Assembly: GCA_963625295.1 (NCBI GenBank)
Contig: CAVFTC010000019.1
Span: forward strand, 1-30,342
Direction of reading: 5' to 3'
Source of the DNA: CAG-488 sp963625295
GTDB taxonomy: Bacteria > Bacillota > Clostridia > Oscillospirales > Acutalibacteraceae
DNA length: 30,342 nucleotides
A program made the position numbers and the translations under genes. Positions 16,818-24,311 of this stretch are shown here, piece by piece. Within the stretch, counting starts at the first letter, position 1. Every line of letters starts with the position of its first letter. Below the pieces are notes generated by a model, which worked only from the letters and a program-made list of their open reading frames with translations, ran no database searches and was not told where the DNA came from.

Positions 16818-18341
16818 TTATTTTACCGACTTTATCATTGATTCGCCGGTCATTTCTTTGGGTTGAGGAAGCTCCATGATTTGAAGCATTGTCGGAGCAA
16901 GGTCGCAGAGCTTGCCTGTTTCCTTAAGCTCGCAGTCATAGCCTACAACGCAGAGAGGAACGGGATTGGTCGAGTGCGGCGTAAACGGTTTGCCGTCCTC
17001 ACCGATCATCTTGTCGGCGTTGCCGTGGTCGGCAGTGATGAGAACTGCGCCGCCCATGCCGAGAGCTGCGTCGCAAACTCTGCCTACGCACTCGTCAACG
17101 GCTTCAACGGCCTTGACAGCCGCCTCAAATATGCCCGTGTGACCAACCATGTCGCAGTTGGCAAAGTTGAGGATAACAACATCATATTTGCCGGAATTGA
17201 TCTGCTCGCAGACTGCGTCGCAAACCTCATATGCGCTCATCTCGGGCTTGAGGTCGAAGGTCGGAACATCGGGGGAGGGGATAAGAATTCTGTCCTCACC
17301 CTTAAATGTCTTTTCCTCGCCGCCGTTGAAGAAGAATGTAACATGGGCATACTTCTGCGTTTCGGCAATTCTGAGCTGAGTTTTGCCCTGTGAAGCGAGG
17401 TACTCGCCCATAGTCATTTTAAGCTCCTCCGGCGGGAAAGCAACGCTGACATTCGGCATTGTCTCGTCGTACTGAGTCATGCAGACATATGTGAGAGGGA
17501 AGAAGCCGTTCTTTCTCTCAAAGCCGTCAAACTTCTCGTCGACAAAGGTTCTTGTGATCTGTCTTGCACGGTCGGGACGGAAGTTGAAGAATACAACGCT
17601 GTCGTTCGCCTTGATCAAGCCGTTTTTGTTGATAACGGTCGGGACAATGAATTCGTCGGTAACGCCGTTTGCATAGGATTCGTTCATGCTTTCCACAGCG
17701 CACTCGGCTTGAATTCCCTCGCCGTAAACCATTGCGGCATAAGCCTTTTCAACTCTGTCCCAGGCGAAGTCACGATCCATGGCGTAGTAACGACCCATGA
17801 CCGTTGCAATTTCGCCAACGCCAAGCTCCTTTGTCTTAGCGTAAACATCCTTGATGAAGCCGACGCCCGAGGTTACGGAAACATCACGGCCGTCCATGAT
17901 GCAATGAACATAAACCTTGTCAAGACCCTCACGCTTTGCCATTTCAAGCAGACCGTAAAGGTGCTCGATGTGGCTGTGAACGCCGCCGTCGGAAAGAAGT
18001 CCTACGAGATGAAGCGCAGTGCCGTTCTTTTTGCAGTTTTCACAGGCGTTGAGGAGAGCCTCATTCTTGAAAAAATCACCGTCCTGAATGGACTTTGAAA
18101 TCTTAACCAGCATCTGATAAACAACACGGCCTGCGCCGATGTTGGTATGACCGACCTCACTGTTGCCCATCTGTCCGTCCGGAAGACCTACATCAAGTCC
18201 CGAAGCACCGATTTGGGTGCAGGGATTTTCCTTAAAAAGCTTTGTGAGATTGGGAGTATTAGCGGCCTCAATTGCATTTCCCTTTGCGCCGGGATTGATT
18301 CCGAAGCCGTCCATGATACATAATACAACCGGTCTTTTCAT
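16818..18341 (-). CDS. gpmI: 2,3-bisphosphoglycerate-independent phosphoglycerate mutase
   Basis: This cytoplasmic Mn2+ enzyme interconverts 3- and 2-phosphoglycerate. The 507-residue length is that of the two-domain alkaline-phosphatase-superfamily iPGM. D11 in CIMDGFGINPG and phospho-acceptor S61 in GNSEVGHTNIGAGR are in place, and the C-terminal metal residues appear in FANCDMVGHTG and LITADHGNADKM. It is the third gene of pgk-tpiA-gpmI; a 64-bp gap to tpiA holds a perfect GC-rich hairpin. GGTGAT lies six bases before the ATG. Confidence 0.97.
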   Translation of the reverse strand: MKRPVVLCIMDGFGINPGAKGNAIEAANTPNLTKLFKENPCTQIGASGLDVGLPDGQMGNSEVGHTNIGAGRVVYQMLVKISKSIQDGDFFKNEALLNACENCKKNGTALHLVGLLSDGGVHSHIEHLYGLLEMAKREGLDKVYVHCIMDGRDVSVTSGVGFIKDVYAKTKELGVGEIATVMGRYYAMDRDFAWDRVEKAYAAMVYGEGIQAECAVESMNESYANGVTDEFIVPTVINKNGLIKANDSVVFFNFRPDRARQITRTFVDEKFDGFERKNGFFPLTYVCMTQYDETMPNVSVAFPPEELKMTMGEYLASQGKTQLRIAETQKYAHVTFFFNGGEEKTFKGEDRILIPSPDVPTFDLKPEMSAYEVCDAVCEQINSGKYDVVILNFANCDMVGHTGIFEAAVKAVEAVDECVGRVCDAALGMGGAVLITADHGNADKMIGEDGKPFTPHSTNPVPLCVVGYDCELKETGKLCDLAPTMLQIMELPQPKEMTGESMIKSVK

Positions 18342-18377
18342 ATATAATCACCACTTTCAGAAATATTGCAAAAGTCA

Positions 18378-18399
18378 GGGGACGCATTGAAGCGTCCCC
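18378..18399. promoter_or_regulatory. Perfect GC-rich hairpin between tpiA and gpmI
   Basis: GGGGACGC and GCGTCCCC flank a 6-nt loop. There is no T-run after it in the direction of transcription (TGACTTTTGC follows), so it may be an mRNA stability or processing element that sets gpmI output relative to tpiA rather than a full terminator. Confidence 0.55.
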
Positions 18400-18405
18400 G
18401 TTAAC

Positions 18406-19173
18406 TTATTTACTTGCTGCTTTAACAATAGCCGCAAAGTCGGGAGCTTTAAGAGATGCGCCGCCGATAAGACCGCCGTCAACATCCTCCTTGCCGAGAA
18501 GCTCATCTGCGTTCTTGGCGTTCATTGATCCGCCGTACTGAACAACAAATTTGTCGGCAGCTTCCTTGTCATAAAGCTCGGCGATAAGCTCACGGATAGC
18601 CTTGCAGACCTCCTCAGCCTGATCGGCTGTTGCTGTCTTGCCTGTTCCGATAGCCCAAACCGGCTCGTATGCGATGATGATTCTGTCAAGCTCCTCCTTG
18701 CTTACGCCTGCAAGAGCAATCTTGACCTGAGAGGAAACAACCTCCATTGTGATGTTCTGCTCACGCTGCTCAAGATATTCGCCTACGCAGAGGATAACGG
18801 TCATGCCGTTGTCAAGAGCCGCTCTTGTACGGTCGTGAACCGTAACATCTGTGTCGCCAAAGTATGTTCTTCTCTCGCTGTGACCCGTGATAACGATATC
18901 AACGCCACAAGCCTTGAGCATTTCTGCGGAAACCTCGCCTGTGAATGCGCCGCTTGCTGCCCAGTGGCAGTTTTCTGCGCCGATTTTGACATTTGAACCT
19001 TTGGCTGCTTCGAGGGCTGCGAAAAGGTCAACATAGGGAACGCAGCAAACTACATCGCAATCTGCGTCTGCAACGAGAGGCTTGATCTCGTTAATGAGAG
19101 CCGTTGTCTCGGCAGGGGTTTTATTCATTTTCCAGTTACCGGCGATAACCGCTTTACGAAGTGACTTGTTCAT
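18406..19173 (-). CDS. tpiA: Triosephosphate isomerase
   Basis: TpiA interconverts dihydroxyacetone phosphate and glyceraldehyde 3-phosphate. The 255-residue TIM barrel has N13 and K15 in GNWKMNKT, electrophile H98 in ITGHSERR and base E170 in AYEPVWAIGTG, plus the phosphate-binding VQYGGSMNAKNA. GGAGGT stands before the ATG. It starts 15 bp after pgk. In this organism it would also process the dihydroxyacetone phosphate expected from inositol breakdown. Confidence 0.98.
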   Translation of the reverse strand: MNKSLRKAVIAGNWKMNKTPAETTALINEIKPLVADADCDVVCCVPYVDLFAALEAAKGSNVKIGAENCHWAASGAFTGEVSAEMLKACGVDIVITGHSERRTYFGDTDVTVHDRTRAALDNGMTVILCVGEYLEQREQNITMEVVSSQVKIALAGVSKEELDRIIIAYEPVWAIGTGKTATADQAEEVCKAIRELIAELYDKEAADKFVVQYGGSMNAKNADELLGKEDVDGGLIGGASLKAPDFAAIVKAASK

Positions 19174-19188
19174 TTTAACTACCTCCGA

Positions 19189-20379
19189 TTATTTGTCGTT
19201 GAGAGCTGCGATGCCCGGAAGCTCCTTGCCCTCAAGGAATTCAAGTGATGCGCCGCCGCCGGTTGAAATGTGAGACATCTTGTCTGCAAAGCCGAGCTTC
19301 TGAACGGCTGCAGCCGAGTCGCCGCCGCCGATGATTGAGATAGCGCCTGATTCCGCAACGGCAGTTGCAACGGCAATCGTGCCTGCTGCGAAGTTATCCC
19401 ACTCCGAAACGCCCATAGGTCCGTTCCAGATTACCGTGCCGCTGCCCTTGATAGCGTCTGCAAAAAGAGCCTGCGTCTTGGGGCCGATGTCAAGACCCAT
19501 CCAGCCGTCGGGAATGATATCGCTGTCGATAATCATAGCCTCAGTGTTCGGGTCGTATTCCTTGCCTACCTTATTATCAACCGGGATAAGGAACTTAACG
19601 CCCTTTTCCTTGGCTGCGTTCATCATGTTCAATGCGTCGTCGATTCTGTCCTCCTCAAGAAGGGAAGTGCCGATGCTGTAGCCGAGAGCCTTCATGAAGG
19701 TGTAAGCCATACCGCCGCCGACAATGATTGTATCGCACTTGTCGAGAAGGTTCGTGATAACGCCAATCTTGTCTGATACCTTTGCGCCGCCGAGAATTGC
19801 AACAAGCGGACGCTTCGGGTTTGCAAGTGCGCCGCCGATGAACTCGATCTCCTTCTGAATGAGGTAGCCGCAGGCAGCTGGGAGATAATCCGCAACGCCT
19901 GTTGTTGAGCTGTGCGCTCTGTGAGCCGAGCCAAAGGCATCGTTTACATAGAGGTCTGCAAGAGAAGCAAGCTTCTTTGAGAACTCGGGATCGTTCTTAG
20001 TCTCCTCTTTGTGGAAACGAACATTTTCGAGGAGCATTACATCGCCGTCCTGAAGCGAAGCGGCGAGTGACTGTGCGCTTTCGCCGACAACATCCTTTGC
20101 CATCTTAACCTCCTTGCCGAGAAGCTCGGAAAGACGGGCGGCAACGGGAGCGAGAGAAAATTCAGGCTTGAATTCACCCTTGGGTCTGCCGAGATGTGAG
20201 CAAAGGATAACCTTTGCGTTGTGGTCGATGAGATATTTGATTGTCGGGAGCGAAGCGACGATACGCTTGTCGCTTGTGATAACGCCGTCCTTGAGAGGAA
20301 CATTGAAGTCGCAGCGGACAAGAACCTTCTTGCCGTTTACATCAAGATCCTCAACGGTCTTCTTGTTAAGAGCATCCAT
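19189..20379 (-). CDS. pgk: Phosphoglycerate kinase
   Basis: Pgk makes ATP from 1,3-bisphosphoglycerate in glycolysis. The 396-residue monomer has the N-lobe substrate site RCDFNVPLKDG and the LCSHLGRPKGE and FGSAHRAHSS segments, and the C-lobe nucleotide site with WNGPMGVSE and GGGDSAAAVQKLG, ending in SHISTGGGASLEFLEGKELPG. AAAGGAAG precedes the start. It heads the pgk-tpiA-gpmI operon. A gap gene (gapA) commonly seen upstream is absent; the gene instead faces serC across an assembly gap. Confidence 0.98.
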   Translation of the reverse strand: MDALNKKTVEDLDVNGKKVLVRCDFNVPLKDGVITSDKRIVASLPTIKYLIDHNAKVILCSHLGRPKGEFKPEFSLAPVAARLSELLGKEVKMAKDVVGESAQSLAASLQDGDVMLLENVRFHKEETKNDPEFSKKLASLADLYVNDAFGSAHRAHSSTTGVADYLPAACGYLIQKEIEFIGGALANPKRPLVAILGGAKVSDKIGVITNLLDKCDTIIVGGGMAYTFMKALGYSIGTSLLEEDRIDDALNMMNAAKEKGVKFLIPVDNKVGKEYDPNTEAMIIDSDIIPDGWMGLDIGPKTQALFADAIKGSGTVIWNGPMGVSEWDNFAAGTIAVATAVAESGAISIIGGGDSAAAVQKLGFADKMSHISTGGGASLEFLEGKELPGIAALNDK

Positions 20380-20424
20380 TATTGATCTTCCTTTCAGAAT
20401 TTTATAATTTTTCCTATCCGTCCT

Positions 20425-20453
20425 ATTCTATAACAAATTGGAAGATTTTTCAA
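20425..20453 (-). promoter_or_regulatory. Promoter of the pgk-tpiA-gpmI operon
   Basis: On the minus strand TTGAAA (20453-20448) and TAGAAT (20430-20425) are 17 nt apart, about 46 bp before the pgk start codon. Confidence 0.6.
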
Positions 20454-20463
20454 GTACCAATAG

Positions 20464-20473
20464 NNNNNNNNNN
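20464..20473. other. Assembly gap (ten Ns)
   Basis: Ten unspecified bases separate the pgk promoter from serC. The true distance is unknown, and the serC promoter and ribosome site are probably in the missing sequence. The pgk/serC adjacency therefore depends on the scaffolding. Confidence 0.98.
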
Positions 20474-20481
20474 GTTTTATT

Positions 20482-21564
20482 ATGGGTAGAGTATATAACT
20501 TTTCAGCAGGTCCGTCCATGCTTCCCGAGTCGGTATTGAACAAGGCTGCCGCAGAGATGCTGGATTATGACGGCACAGGCACATCCGTTATGGAGATGTC
20601 GCACCGTTCAAAGGCTTTTCAGGGAATCATTGATTCCGCAGAGGCTCTTGTTCGCGAGATCTACAATGTTCCCGACAACTACAAGGTTCTGTTCCTCCAG
20701 GGCGGCGCATCAACTCAGTTTGCTGCTATTCCGCTCAACTTCATGAACGGCACAGGTAAGGCCGATTATATCATCACAGGCCGCTGGGCAAATCAGGCGT
20801 TCAAGGAGGCTAAAAAGTACGGCGATGTTGTTGCTGCTGCTTCGTCGGAGGATAAGATTTACACCTATATTCCCAAGACGACCCGTGAGAGCTTCCGTGA
20901 CGATATCGACTATGTTTACTATTGCATGAACAATACGATTTACGGAACAACCTTTAAGTACATTCCGGATACAGGCGATATTCCTCTTATTGCCGATGTT
21001 TCGTCATGCTTCTTCTCCGAGCCGCTTGATATTTCAAAGTTTGCAATGGTTTACGGCGGCGCTCAGAAGAATGTTGCTCCGGCAGGTCTTGTAATTGCCA
21101 TCATTCGCGAGGATATGCTCGGCCATGCCCGTGACTACACACCGACAATGCTCGACTATAAGATCCATGCCGACAACGGTTCAATGTACAACACTCCGCC
21201 GTGCTATACAATTTATATGTGCAAGCTTGTTCTTGAGTGGATCAAGAGCATCGGCGGCCTTGAGGCTATGAAGGCAAGAAACGAGGCTAAGGCTAAGATT
21301 CTTTATGACTACCTGGATTCAAGCAAGCTCTTCAGGGGCACTGTTGTCAAGGAGGATCGTTCGCTGATGAATGTTCCGTTCGTTATCGGCGACAAGGATA
21401 TGGAAGCAAAGTTCATCGCCGAGGCGACAGAGGCAGGCTTCATCAACCTCAAGGGTCACAAGACCGTCGGCGGTATGAGAGCTTCTATCTATAATGCAAT
21501 GCCGATTGAGGGCGTTGAAAAGCTCGTCGAGTTCATGAAGAAGTTTGAGGAAGCTAATTCATAA
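20482..21564 (+). CDS. serC: Phosphoserine aminotransferase
   Basis: SerC converts 3-phosphohydroxypyruvate to phosphoserine with glutamate as donor, and can also serve pyridoxal phosphate synthesis. The 360-residue product begins with the typical YNFSAGPSMLPESVL and has HRSKAF, FLQGGASTQFAAIP and the PLP Schiff-base K196 in YGGAQKNVAPAG. Length fits the family. The ATG lies eight bases after the assembly gap, so the ribosome site cannot be judged, but the conserved N-terminus supports this start. It precedes serA by 123 bp. Confidence 0.96.
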   Translation: MGRVYNFSAGPSMLPESVLNKAAAEMLDYDGTGTSVMEMSHRSKAFQGIIDSAEALVREIYNVPDNYKVLFLQGGASTQFAAIPLNFMNGTGKADYIITGRWANQAFKEAKKYGDVVAAASSEDKIYTYIPKTTRESFRDDIDYVYYCMNNTIYGTTFKYIPDTGDIPLIADVSSCFFSEPLDISKFAMVYGGAQKNVAPAGLVIAIIREDMLGHARDYTPTMLDYKIHADNGSMYNTPPCYTIYMCKLVLEWIKSIGGLEAMKARNEAKAKILYDYLDSSKLFRGTVVKEDRSLMNVPFVIGDKDMEAKFIAEATEAGFINLKGHKTVGGMRASIYNAMPIEGVEKLVEFMKKFEEANS

Positions 21565-21586
21565 ATAAAAACATACAGGCTGTTAT

Positions 21587-21664
21587 CTTAAAGTCAGATG
21601 GCACAAAACAGTCTTCCCTTCAAGGGAAAGACTTGTGTTGCTTTCACCTTTAACGGAACAGCCT
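21587..21664. repeat. Composite palindromic repeat between serC and serA
   Basis: An outer stem AGGCTGTT (21587-21594) / AACAGCCT (21657-21664) encloses a second stem-loop built from CACAA, AGTCTT and CCCTT paired with AGGGA, AAGACT and TTGTG. The core belongs to the CTTCCC-TCAA-GGGAAG family. It occupies most of the serA leader and ends 8 bp before the serA ribosome site. Confidence 0.6.
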
Positions 21665-21687
21665 TATTCTATAAAGGAGATAATTTT

Positions 21688-22812
21688 ATGTATAATATTC
21701 TTACTCTCAACAAGATTGCCGCCTGCGGCACTGACCGATTCGACAAAAAGTACACTTGCTCGGACAGCTGTGAGAATCCGACTGCCGTTATGGTTCGTTC
21801 GGCTTCGATGCACGAGACGGTGTTCTCTCCTGAAACTGTTGCGATCGCCCGTGCCGGAGCAGGAACGAACAATATTCCCGTTGACAAGTGTGCAGAGCAG
21901 GGTATAGTTGTTTTTAACACTCCCGGTGCAAACGCAAATGCCGTTAAGGAGCTTGTTATCTGCGGACTTCTTCTCGCTTCAAGAAAGGTTACTGCCGCAT
22001 ATGACTGGTGCAAGGGTCTTAAGGGCGAGGGCGACAATGTCGGCAAGCTTGTTGAAAAAGGCAAGTCACAGTTTGCGGGTCCCGAAATCATGGGTAAGAC
22101 TCTCGGCGTTATCGGTCTGGGTGCAATCGGCTTCAAGGTTGCACAGGCTGCCGAAGCTCTCGGCATGAAGATCGTCGGCTATGACCCGTTCCTTTCCGAG
22201 GGCGTTAAGGCTGCTCTTTCGGCTGAAACAGAGGTTGTTGAGGATATCAACGAAATCTTCAAAAAGAGCGACTATATCACCGTTCATGTTCCTCTCAATA
22301 ACGGAACAAAGGACACGGTCAACAAGGACACGCTTGCGCTTTGCAAGGACGGAGTTAGGATTCTCAACTTTGCCCGTGGCGGACTTGTAAACAGTGCGGA
22401 CATGATTGCCGCACTTGAAAGCGGTAAGGCTGCGGCTTATGTTACCGACTTCCCGTCCGATGAGGTTATCGGTGTTGACGGCGTTATCGCCATTCCGCAC
22501 CTCGGCGCATCAACTCCCGAGAGCGAGGACAATTGCGCTGTTATGGCTGCCGATGAGCTTATCGCTTACATCGAAAAGGGCGAGATCGTCAACTCGGTAA
22601 ATATGCCGAGAATGCCGCTCGATAAGGTTGACGGCGCAAGAACCTGCGTTATTCATAAAGCCGAAGCCGCAGATGCAGTCAAGGCTGTACTCGGCGCAGA
22701 CGCAAAGAGCGCAGTCAGAGGCGCATACGGCTACTCGGTTGTTGATACCGAGGCAGACGCTGCGGCACTTGAAGCAATCGACGGCGTTATAAGAGTTAGA
22801 GTGATAAAGTAA
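21688..22812 (+). CDS. serA: D-3-phosphoglycerate dehydrogenase
   Basis: SerA oxidises 3-phosphoglycerate to 3-phosphohydroxypyruvate, the first step of serine synthesis. The 374-residue protein has the D-2-hydroxyacid dehydrogenase fold: substrate-side RAGAGTNNIPVD, Rossmann motif GLGAIG (143-148), R230 in LNFARGGLVN, acidic D258/E259 in DFPSDE, H271 in IPHLGAST, and a short ACT-like C-terminal region (about 310-374, ending GVIRVRVIK). It is shorter than the E. coli form. ATG 21688 with AAAGGAGA eight bases upstream is chosen; an upstream in-frame ATG at 21598 lies before a palindromic repeat and has no ribosome site. Serine feedback through the ACT-like part is plausible but not shown. Confidence 0.93.
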   Translation: MYNILTLNKIAACGTDRFDKKYTCSDSCENPTAVMVRSASMHETVFSPETVAIARAGAGTNNIPVDKCAEQGIVVFNTPGANANAVKELVICGLLLASRKVTAAYDWCKGLKGEGDNVGKLVEKGKSQFAGPEIMGKTLGVIGLGAIGFKVAQAAEALGMKIVGYDPFLSEGVKAALSAETEVVEDINEIFKKSDYITVHVPLNNGTKDTVNKDTLALCKDGVRILNFARGGLVNSADMIAALESGKAAAYVTDFPSDEVIGVDGVIAIPHLGASTPESEDNCAVMAADELIAYIEKGEIVNSVNMPRMPLDKVDGARTCVIHKAEAADAVKAVLGADAKSAVRGAYGYSVVDTEADAAALEAIDGVIRVRVIK

Positions 22813-22829
22813 TTATACAGTGAATAAAT

Positions 22830-22886
22830 AAGAGCTGACCGTTCATGCTAATTCCGGAGGGGATTATATGATAACGGTCAGCTTTT
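22830..22886 (+). promoter_or_regulatory. Long stem enclosing the ribosome site and start codon of the dehydrogenase gene
   Basis: AAGAGCTGACCGTT (22830-22843) pairs with AACGGTCAGCTTTT (22873-22886), giving 14 bp with one G-U. The 29-nt loop contains GGAGGGG and the ATG at 22868; the right arm is codons 2-7 of the gene. The right arm ends in TTTT, so the structure could act as a terminator for serA or as a translational control of the next gene. Confidence 0.65.
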
Positions 22887-23869
22887 ATGATACCAAGCCT
22901 TATGACAGAAAGTTCTTTGATTTGATCAACGAGCAGTATGGCTTTACAATACACTACTTTGAAACCAAGCTCAATTCACGCACAGCGAAGCTTGCGGAAG
23001 GTTCGGACGCCGTTTGCGCCTTTGTTAACGATGATGTAAACGCACCGGCTGTTGACGCTCTGAATAAGCTCGGAGTGCGGCTTATCGCAATGCGGTGCGC
23101 AGGCTACAACAATGTTGATATCCGGTATGCGAACGGTAAAATTCCCGTCGTCAGAGTTCCGGCTTATTCGCCTCATGCGGTCGCCGAGCACGCTATGGCG
23201 CTGCTTTTGACTTTGAACAGACGAACTCACAAGGCTTTTTTGCGAACAAGAGATTTCAATTTCAGCCTGAACGGTCTGACCGGCTTCGACCTCTACGGAA
23301 AAACGGTTGGAGTCATCGGTACGGGAAAAATCGGAACGGCGTTTATTGATATCTGCCGTGGCTTTGGAATGAAAATACTTGCCTACGATATGTTTCCGTC
23401 CTGCGAATGGGCGGATTATGTTGAACTTGACAGGCTTTTCAAGGAGTCCGACATTATTTCACTGCACTGTCCGCTGAACCCGTCAACAAGACATATGATA
23501 AACGCAAAGAGCATCGACGGTATGAAAAAGGGTGTGTTTATCGTGAACACCTCAAGAGGTGCGCTTGTTGACAGTGAGGCTCTGCTTTACGGCCTGCTCA
23601 ACGAGAAAATCGGCGGTGCGTGCCTCGATGTCTATGAGGAGGAATCTGAGCTTTTTTATGAGGATAACTCGACCTCAATCGTTAAGGATGATATTCTGAC
23701 AAGGCTCATTTGTCTGCCGAATGTGATTGTTACCTCGCATCAGGGCTTCCTGACAAACGAGGCGTTGACAAATATTGCGGCAACAACGCTTGAAAATATC
23801 AGCGAATTTTTCGCCGATGGCTCTCTCGATAACCAAATTTTAGCCGAAAACTCAAAAATTCTCATATAG
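22868..23869 (+). CDS. D-lactate dehydrogenase-like D-2-hydroxyacid dehydrogenase
   Basis: The 333-residue cytoplasmic NAD enzyme most resembles LdhA-type D-lactate dehydrogenases. It has MRCAGYNNVD (75-84), the NAD motif GTGKIG (151-156), catalytic R230 in NTSRGALVD, E259 in LDVYEEES and H291 in SHQGFLTNEAL, and the extra ELFYED segment typical of that subgroup. It would reduce pyruvate to D-lactate to recycle NADH; related aryl-lactate or other 2-hydroxyacid activity is possible. GGAGGGG stands before the ATG. It follows serA by 55 bp, with a long hairpin overlapping its start. It shares the fold with SerA but is not a recent duplicate of it. Confidence 0.87.
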   Translation: MITVSFYDTKPYDRKFFDLINEQYGFTIHYFETKLNSRTAKLAEGSDAVCAFVNDDVNAPAVDALNKLGVRLIAMRCAGYNNVDIRYANGKIPVVRVPAYSPHAVAEHAMALLLTLNRRTHKAFLRTRDFNFSLNGLTGFDLYGKTVGVIGTGKIGTAFIDICRGFGMKILAYDMFPSCEWADYVELDRLFKESDIISLHCPLNPSTRHMINAKSIDGMKKGVFIVNTSRGALVDSEALLYGLLNEKIGGACLDVYEEESELFYEDNSTSIVKDDILTRLICLPNVIVTSHQGFLTNEALTNIAATTLENISEFFADGSLDNQILAENSKILI

Positions 23870-23904
23870 AGTACGCAAAACAGGACTGTAAAACCGAAAA
23901 TAAT

Positions 23905-23980
23905 CGAACAAATGTGTTGACAAATAAAAAATATATGCTATAATATGACTTGTAAAGAACAAATGTTCACAAAATGTTCG
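23905..23980 (+). promoter_or_regulatory. Cluster of LexA (SOS) box-like operators
   Basis: The Gram-positive LexA/DinR consensus is CGAACRNRYGTTCG. Box 1, CGAACAAATGTGTT (23905-23918), matches 12 of 14 positions and overlaps the -35 element. Box 2, GAACAAATGTTC (23957-23968), is a perfect core just after the start of transcription. A right half-site, AATGTTCG (23973-23980), follows 4 bp later. Such clustering at one promoter is unlikely to be chance, but the assignment to LexA is by motif only. Confidence 0.7.
23917..23944 (+). promoter_or_regulatory. Strong promoter of the small membrane protein gene
   Basis: TTGACA (23917-23922) and TATAAT (23939-23944) are both perfect consensus boxes separated by 16 nt. 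Predicted transcription starts near 23951, so LexA-like boxes would flank the start on both sides. Confidence 0.85.
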
Positions 23981-24004
23981 GTTAAATTCAGGAGGTTTTC
24001 AGTT

Positions 24005-24250
24005 ATGACAACAGCATTTGCAATAAGGACTTTGATTGAGATAGCGGCGGTTTTATTTGTGATATTCGGTGTTCTGCGTGAGCAGAAATTCATTGAGTTT
24101 GAGGATAAAGTTATCCGATTTATCGCCAAGAGGATTTATCTGCGTAAGCGCAAAAAGGCTATCGCAAGGAAGCGTGCTGCCATGCAGGCTCGCCGCCGTC
24201 GTGAGGCAGAAAGACAGAAGCGTGCGAAAATTTACCGCTATGTCGCTTGA
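24005..24250 (+). CDS. Small membrane protein with highly basic tail, putative SOS-regulated
   Basis: I do not recognise this 81-residue protein as a named family. One hydrophobic segment (about residues 3-23, IRTLIEIAAVLFVIFGVL) is followed by a short acidic-amphipathic stretch (EFEDKVIRFIAK) and a C-terminal tail (about 42-81) packed with Lys and Arg, predicted to lie in the cytoplasm as a basic helix. The ATG at 24005 is chosen over 23945 because AGGAGG (23990-23995) is nine bases upstream and the earlier ATG overlaps the operators and predicted transcription start. The gene stands alone between its own promoter and a strong terminator. With LexA-like boxes in front, a role as a damage-induced effector, for example of cell division or the membrane, is an inference. 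Confidence 0.8.
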   Translation: MTTAFAIRTLIEIAAVLFVIFGVLREQKFIEFEDKVIRFIAKRIYLRKRKKAIARKRAAMQARRRREAERQKRAKIYRYVA

Positions 24251-24267
24251 TTCTTAGCGAAAAAAAT

Positions 24268-24306
24268 AAGAACCGTCGGGGATGTGATCCTGACGGTTCT
24301 TTTTTG
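24268..24306. terminator. Bidirectional intrinsic terminator
   Basis: AAGAACCGTC (24268-24277) pairs with GACGGTTCTT (24292-24301), followed by TTTTT on the plus strand and, in the other direction, by a T-rich run (A-run at 24260-24266). It serves the small membrane protein gene and the convergent transporter. Confidence 0.85.
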
Positions 24307-24311
24307 CGATT

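Noticed and set aside
21598..21687. Upstream in-frame start for serA
   Set aside because: It would translate a palindromic repeat and has no ribosome site, whereas 21688 has a strong one and gives the conserved N-terminus.
21565..21687. Riboswitch or T-box in the serA leader
   Set aside because: No T-box signature sequence or known riboswitch core; the leader is a palindromic repeat.
22438..22512. Apparent loss of the catalytic Glu in SerA (DFPSDE instead of a TEP motif)
   Set aside because: With a one-residue shift D258 or E259 can fill the position, so loss cannot be claimed from the sequence alone.
23945..24004. Upstream in-frame start for the small membrane protein
   Set aside because: It overlaps the -10 region and predicted transcription start and would extend through the LexA-like box; AGGAGG fits only the ATG at 24005.
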